The notes under the pieces: model-generated
Seen by the model: only the letters and a program-made list of their open reading frames with translations
Database searches by the model: none
What the model was told of the DNA's origin: nothing
Translations under genes and position numbers: made by a program
Assembly (NCBI GenBank): GCA_030834275.1
Contig: JAURFP010000004.1
Location: 1-63,269 of the forward strand
Length of the DNA stretch: 63,269 nucleotides
Origin: Burkholderiales bacterium
GTDB lineage: Bacteria; Pseudomonadota; Gammaproteobacteria; Burkholderiales; Eutrophovitaceae
Reading direction: 5' to 3'
In this document: positions 60,130 to 63,269 of the stretch, in pieces
Layout of the letters: each line of letters starts with the position of its first letter
Numbering within the stretch: position 1 is the stretch's first letter

Positions 60130-60173
60130 ATCGAACTACTTCTACGACTACTTCGTAGAGCGTTACCCGGAGA

Positions 60174-61916
60174 TTAGTCTACGGTGAACGCCATCAAAGC
60201 ACCACCTTTGGTGTGTGTCTTGAGGAAGTTTGCGTAGTAAAGTGGCCAGATACCACCACCACCAGCACCGTATACGATAGCAACGTACTGCTTACCGTTA
60301 ATTGTGTAGGTTGTTGGGTTACCGTGGACACCTGAGCCCATCTGGAATGACCAGAGGTGCTCACCAGTCTCATCATTAACTGCATTGAATCGGCCGTCTG
60401 GATCGCCATAGAATGCCAATCCACCACCGGTGGTCAAGAGACCACTAGTTGCAGGCCAGCTCTGTGACTTGGTCCATACGAGATCACCAGTAGCAGCATC
60501 AAACGCCTTGATCAAACCAGCACCAGCATTGAAGGTAATAACCTTAGCGCCGAGGTACCACTCACCACGCTTCCACTCCATTTTCTTGGCCTGGAGGTCC
60601 ATGGTGAAGTTGTAGATCGGAACATATGCCATCTTGGTTCGGAGGCTGACTGAGAGTGGGTGCCACTCTTTACCACCGTCAAGTGATGGAGCAATGTTCT
60701 GGGTTACGCGGTCATATACAACATCCATCTCTGGGTAGTTGAATACTGGACGGCAGTTGTCCTTAGCTGGAGAAATTGGCTCACTGATCCAGTTAACGTC
60801 TTGCATTGGAGTTACCCAAACGCACTTAAGAGCGTTACCAGATTTGGTCTTAATCGTGTTGCGACGATCAATACCGTAGATGTGGCCGTTTCTGTCACCG
60901 TGAACAAAGATCTTCTTACCACCTAAGTCGATTTGTACGTTCTCGTTAACACCGTCGTAATCGTATGGATCATTTGGTGTGTAGTTGAAGTACGCATCGA
61001 TCTTACCGCTATCAGCGTTTACGACGATAGCAGAGTTCGAGAAGAGGTTGTCCCCTGGACGAACGTGACGGTCAAAGTCAGGTCCTGGGTTACCCACTGG
61101 CCAGAATAGCTGGTTGGTTTCTTTGTCGTAAGAACCGGTAATCCATGTTGAACCACCGCCGTACTTCCAAGAATCACCACCCCACGTATCGTTACCAGGC
61201 TCACCTGGTCCAGGAATTGTGTAGGTTTTCCATGCTGGAGCGCCGGTATCTGCATCGATAGCAGCTAACCAACCACGAACACCGTACTCAGCACCTGCGG
61301 TACCGAACACAACCTTGTTGTTAACAACCAAAGGCATGATCGTGAAGGTTTCAGCATATGTGTAGTCACCAACTTTCTTGTCCCAAACAACATCACCGGT
61401 TTGGTTATCAAGAGCAACTACGTGTGCATCAAGAGTAGCTAAGTAAACTTTGTTCTTGTAAACAGCTACACCTCGGTTCACCACGTCACAGCACAGTTTA
61501 GGGAACACGTCACCTGGAAGCTCACGCTCGTACTTCCAGAGAATGTCTCCAGTCTCACCGTTTACAGCCATGACTCGGTTAAATGAAGTCGTCACGTACA
61601 GTGTGCCGTTAACTGCAACTGCCTGGCTGTCCTGACCTTCAAGAATACCGAATGACAAGTTCCAAGCTGGCTTGAGTGACTTGACGTTATCACGGTTAAC
61701 TTGTGACAACGCGCTGTAACGGGTCATTTGGTAATCTTTACCGTAGTGCAACCAGTTTTGTGAATCTTTGTCAGCGTTCATGAGCATGTCATTCGTGACA
61801 TAGTTTGGATAGAGCTGTGACTCGAGTCTATCCACACCAATGGCAGAAGCCATGCTGGAAGCGCCTAACAAAGCAAGAGCAGCGGTAGAAACCGCAACGC
61901 GCTTAAAGTTATGCAT
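60174..61916 (-). CDS. PQQ-dependent alcohol dehydrogenase (XoxF/ExaA/PedH superfamily; clade unresolved)
   Basis: Signal peptide; 'CCDVVNRG' vicinal Cys; 'TPNDPYDYDGVNE'; 'GNPGPDFDRHVRPGDNLFSNSAIV'; start trimmed from 61931 (SD ggaggtg). Confidence 0.94.
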   Translation of the reverse strand: MHNFKRVAVSTAALALLGASSMASAIGVDRLESQLYPNYVTNDMLMNADKDSQNWLHYGKDYQMTRYSALSQVNRDNVKSLKPAWNLSFGILEGQDSQAVAVNGTLYVTTSFNRVMAVNGETGDILWKYERELPGDVFPKLCCDVVNRGVAVYKNKVYLATLDAHVVALDNQTGDVVWDKKVGDYTYAETFTIMPLVVNNKVVFGTAGAEYGVRGWLAAIDADTGAPAWKTYTIPGPGEPGNDTWGGDSWKYGGGSTWITGSYDKETNQLFWPVGNPGPDFDRHVRPGDNLFSNSAIVVNADSGKIDAYFNYTPNDPYDYDGVNENVQIDLGGKKIFVHGDRNGHIYGIDRRNTIKTKSGNALKCVWVTPMQDVNWISEPISPAKDNCRPVFNYPEMDVVYDRVTQNIAPSLDGGKEWHPLSVSLRTKMAYVPIYNFTMDLQAKKMEWKRGEWYLGAKVITFNAGAGLIKAFDAATGDLVWTKSQSWPATSGLLTTGGGLAFYGDPDGRFNAVNDETGEHLWSFQMGSGVHGNPTTYTINGKQYVAIVYGAGGGGIWPLYYANFLKTHTKGGALMAFTVD

Positions 61917-62068
61917 TAATACACCTCCCATTAAAAACGAAATCTCTAAAAACTAGACATCTTCGTTTGTAGGTTTTTGTTTAAATATCTAAACTGCGTA
62001 AAGCATAAATCTGTGAATCGCAGAACCAGAGTACTGTGCTTCTAAAATTAATCCTTTACGACGTGTAA

Positions 62069-62096
62069 ATTCTATAGGTGACACCCTTAAAGTCAA
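62069..62096 (-). promoter_or_regulatory. Sigma70-like promoter for the PQQ dehydrogenase operon
   Basis: Minus strand TTGACT - 16 nt - TAGAAT (5/6 matches each), about 150 nt upstream of the ATG. Confidence 0.65.
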
Positions 62097-62221
62097 TATT
62101 GCATACAGTGGAATTCGGGTGTTTTTGGCCTTTATTTCCGAAGGGTTTCAAAGCACTTTTGCGTCGCATTATGCAGAATGTTTCAAGCAAAACAGTCGAT
62201 AGCACATAGGATTATCACTTC

Positions 62222-62764
62222 ATGAAAAAAATACCCCTAAATAGGCGAGATTCTTCTGCCGGCATCACTATATTTCGGAATTTTTCGTGGGGTTACAGGG
62301 CGAAAGTATGGAAGAAGTTATCAATCATAGTCGCACTGACTACGAGTATTGTTGCTATGCAACATGGATGCCAAGCCGCCGAAATAACGAAAAAGTTCCC
62401 TTTAAAAATAAATAATGCGGATATCGCGATAGACGTAGCGAATACGGCCGAAAGCCGAGCAACGGGCTTGATGGGCGTAAAACAACTCTCGCCCAATTCC
62501 GGAATGTTGTTTGTATTTCCGAAAGAAAAAATCGTTTCTATGTGGATGAAAAATACTTTGATTGAGCTCGCTGCGGTCTTCATTGACAAAAAGGGAGTGA
62601 TCGTAAACATCGAAACAATGAAACCACTCAGCACAAGATCCCACAAATCCAAATCACCCGCGAAGTATGTTTTAGAGGTTAATCCTCAGTGGACGATTTC
62701 AAATCAAATCATGCCAGGGCAGAGAGTCTTGGGGCTCGAAGAAATTCCGGACGCAAAAAATTAA
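62222..62764 (+). CDS. DUF192 domain-containing exported protein
   Basis: 'ESRATGLMGVKQLSPNSGMLFVFPKEKIVSMWMKNTLIELAAVFID', typical DUF192. Confidence 0.9.
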   Translation: MKKIPLNRRDSSAGITIFRNFSWGYRAKVWKKLSIIVALTTSIVAMQHGCQAAEITKKFPLKINNADIAIDVANTAESRATGLMGVKQLSPNSGMLFVFPKEKIVSMWMKNTLIELAAVFIDKKGVIVNIETMKPLSTRSHKSKSPAKYVLEVNPQWTISNQIMPGQRVLGLEEIPDAKN

Positions 62765-62797
62765 AAATGGTTTTTTGCCAATACCGATCGCTTGCTA

Positions 62798-63269
62798 CTA
62801 TTTTTCCGAGATTAAATCTCGAAAGATCTGCTCAGCGATCAGCTGGTTCCCAACGTGATTGAGATGACAGAAGTCTAGATACACCTCACCAAACTTATGA
62901 CGATTCTCAAGCGCACCTGAGATGTCAAAAAATGGCACTCCGCGCCGCCTAAGATCGATACTCAATGCTCTGAGTTCTGGATATCCATCCCTGAACGCAA
63001 TATCCAAACCAGGTGGCGTTTGAAGATAATTACCCAAGATCTCTTTCTCGTACTTGGACCAACTAGACGCCTCAAATGCGGTCGGTTGGAGAAAGTGAAT
63101 AAAGCGCGCTTGATTATTTTTCGCAATCACATTTGCTTCTTCAACCGCACGACCAAACTGCAGTTTTGCTTGATCAATTCCTCGTTTTAAAACCGCCGGA
63201 TCCGTTATTGTGTCCGGTATAGAACGATCGTAAATGTCTAGAGCAAGGTCGGCCGTGTAGCTAAAACCT
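62798..63269 (-). CDS. SGNH/GDSL hydrolase-like protein, 5'-truncated by window edge
   Basis: Frame stays open to 63269 (my translation ...GFSYTADLALDIYDRSIPDTITDPAVLKRGIDQAKLQFGRAVEEANVIAKNNQARFIHFLQP); C-terminal 'DFCHLNHVGNQLIAEQI'. Confidence 0.65.
   Translation of the reverse strand, partial: GFSYTADLALDIYDRSIPDTITDPAVLKRGIDQAKLQFGRAVEEANVIAKNNQARFIHFLQPTAFEASSWSKYEKEILGNYLQTPPGLDIAFRDGYPELRALSIDLRRRGVPFFDISGALENRHKFGEVYLDFCHLNHVGNQLIAEQIFRDLISEK

Noticed and set aside
60174-61916. Firm assignment of the dehydrogenase as canonical XoxF methanol dehydrogenase
   Set aside because: DYD and CCDVVNRG fit XoxF, but other regions (GNPGPDFD, TWGGDSWK) also resemble ExaA/PedH-type enzymes; clade cannot be settled by eye.
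1-63269. CRISPR arrays, prophage, insertion sequences, tRNA/rRNA genes
   Set aside because: No regularly spaced repeats, integrase/transposase genes, phage structural genes or cloverleaf-like sequences were recognised; short RNAs could still be missed without tools.

Overview
This 63.3 kb window is a gene-dense bacterial chromosome segment. Its gene order (hda - HAD hydrolase - pcnB - folK - deoxynucleoside kinase - panB - panC next to purM/purN, DUF3108, rRNA methyltransferase, desaturase, rpmG/rpmB) suggests a betaproteobacterium, probably free-living with a streamlined genome. I see no tRNA, rRNA, CRISPR array, insertion sequence or prophage. Main blocks: (1) oxidoreductases, two acyl-CoA ligases, SDRs and a FadB/FadJ-type protein (0.2-14 kb and 27-38 kb) that look like acid/acyl-CoA catabolism, plus a livFGMH-type ABC transporter; (2) a small flavin/cytochrome-b module: 4-TM protein, ApbE and FMN-binding protein (9.5-11.3 kb); (3) a DctPQM TRAP transporter with a perfect 15-bp hairpin between dctP and dctQ; (4) ExbB/ExbD/TonB next to a XoxJ-like periplasmic protein (20.9-23.8 kb); (5) the housekeeping block, with a BtuCD/FecCD-like ABC pair inside it; (6) a secreted metallo-beta-lactamase-fold protein with a long, hairpin-containing leader (51.7-52.9 kb); (7) a Gld-type ABC operon; (8) a PQQ alcohol dehydrogenase / XoxJ-like / cytochrome c operon (58.6-61.9 kb) with a DYD (lanthanide-type) motif, a good sigma70-like promoter and a perfect 26-nt palindromic terminator/attenuator inside the operon. 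The most interesting hypothesis is that the two distant XoxJ paralogues link the PQQ dehydrogenase to the TonB system (metal or cofactor acquisition). This is inference and needs testing. All family calls come from reading the sequence; no database search was run.
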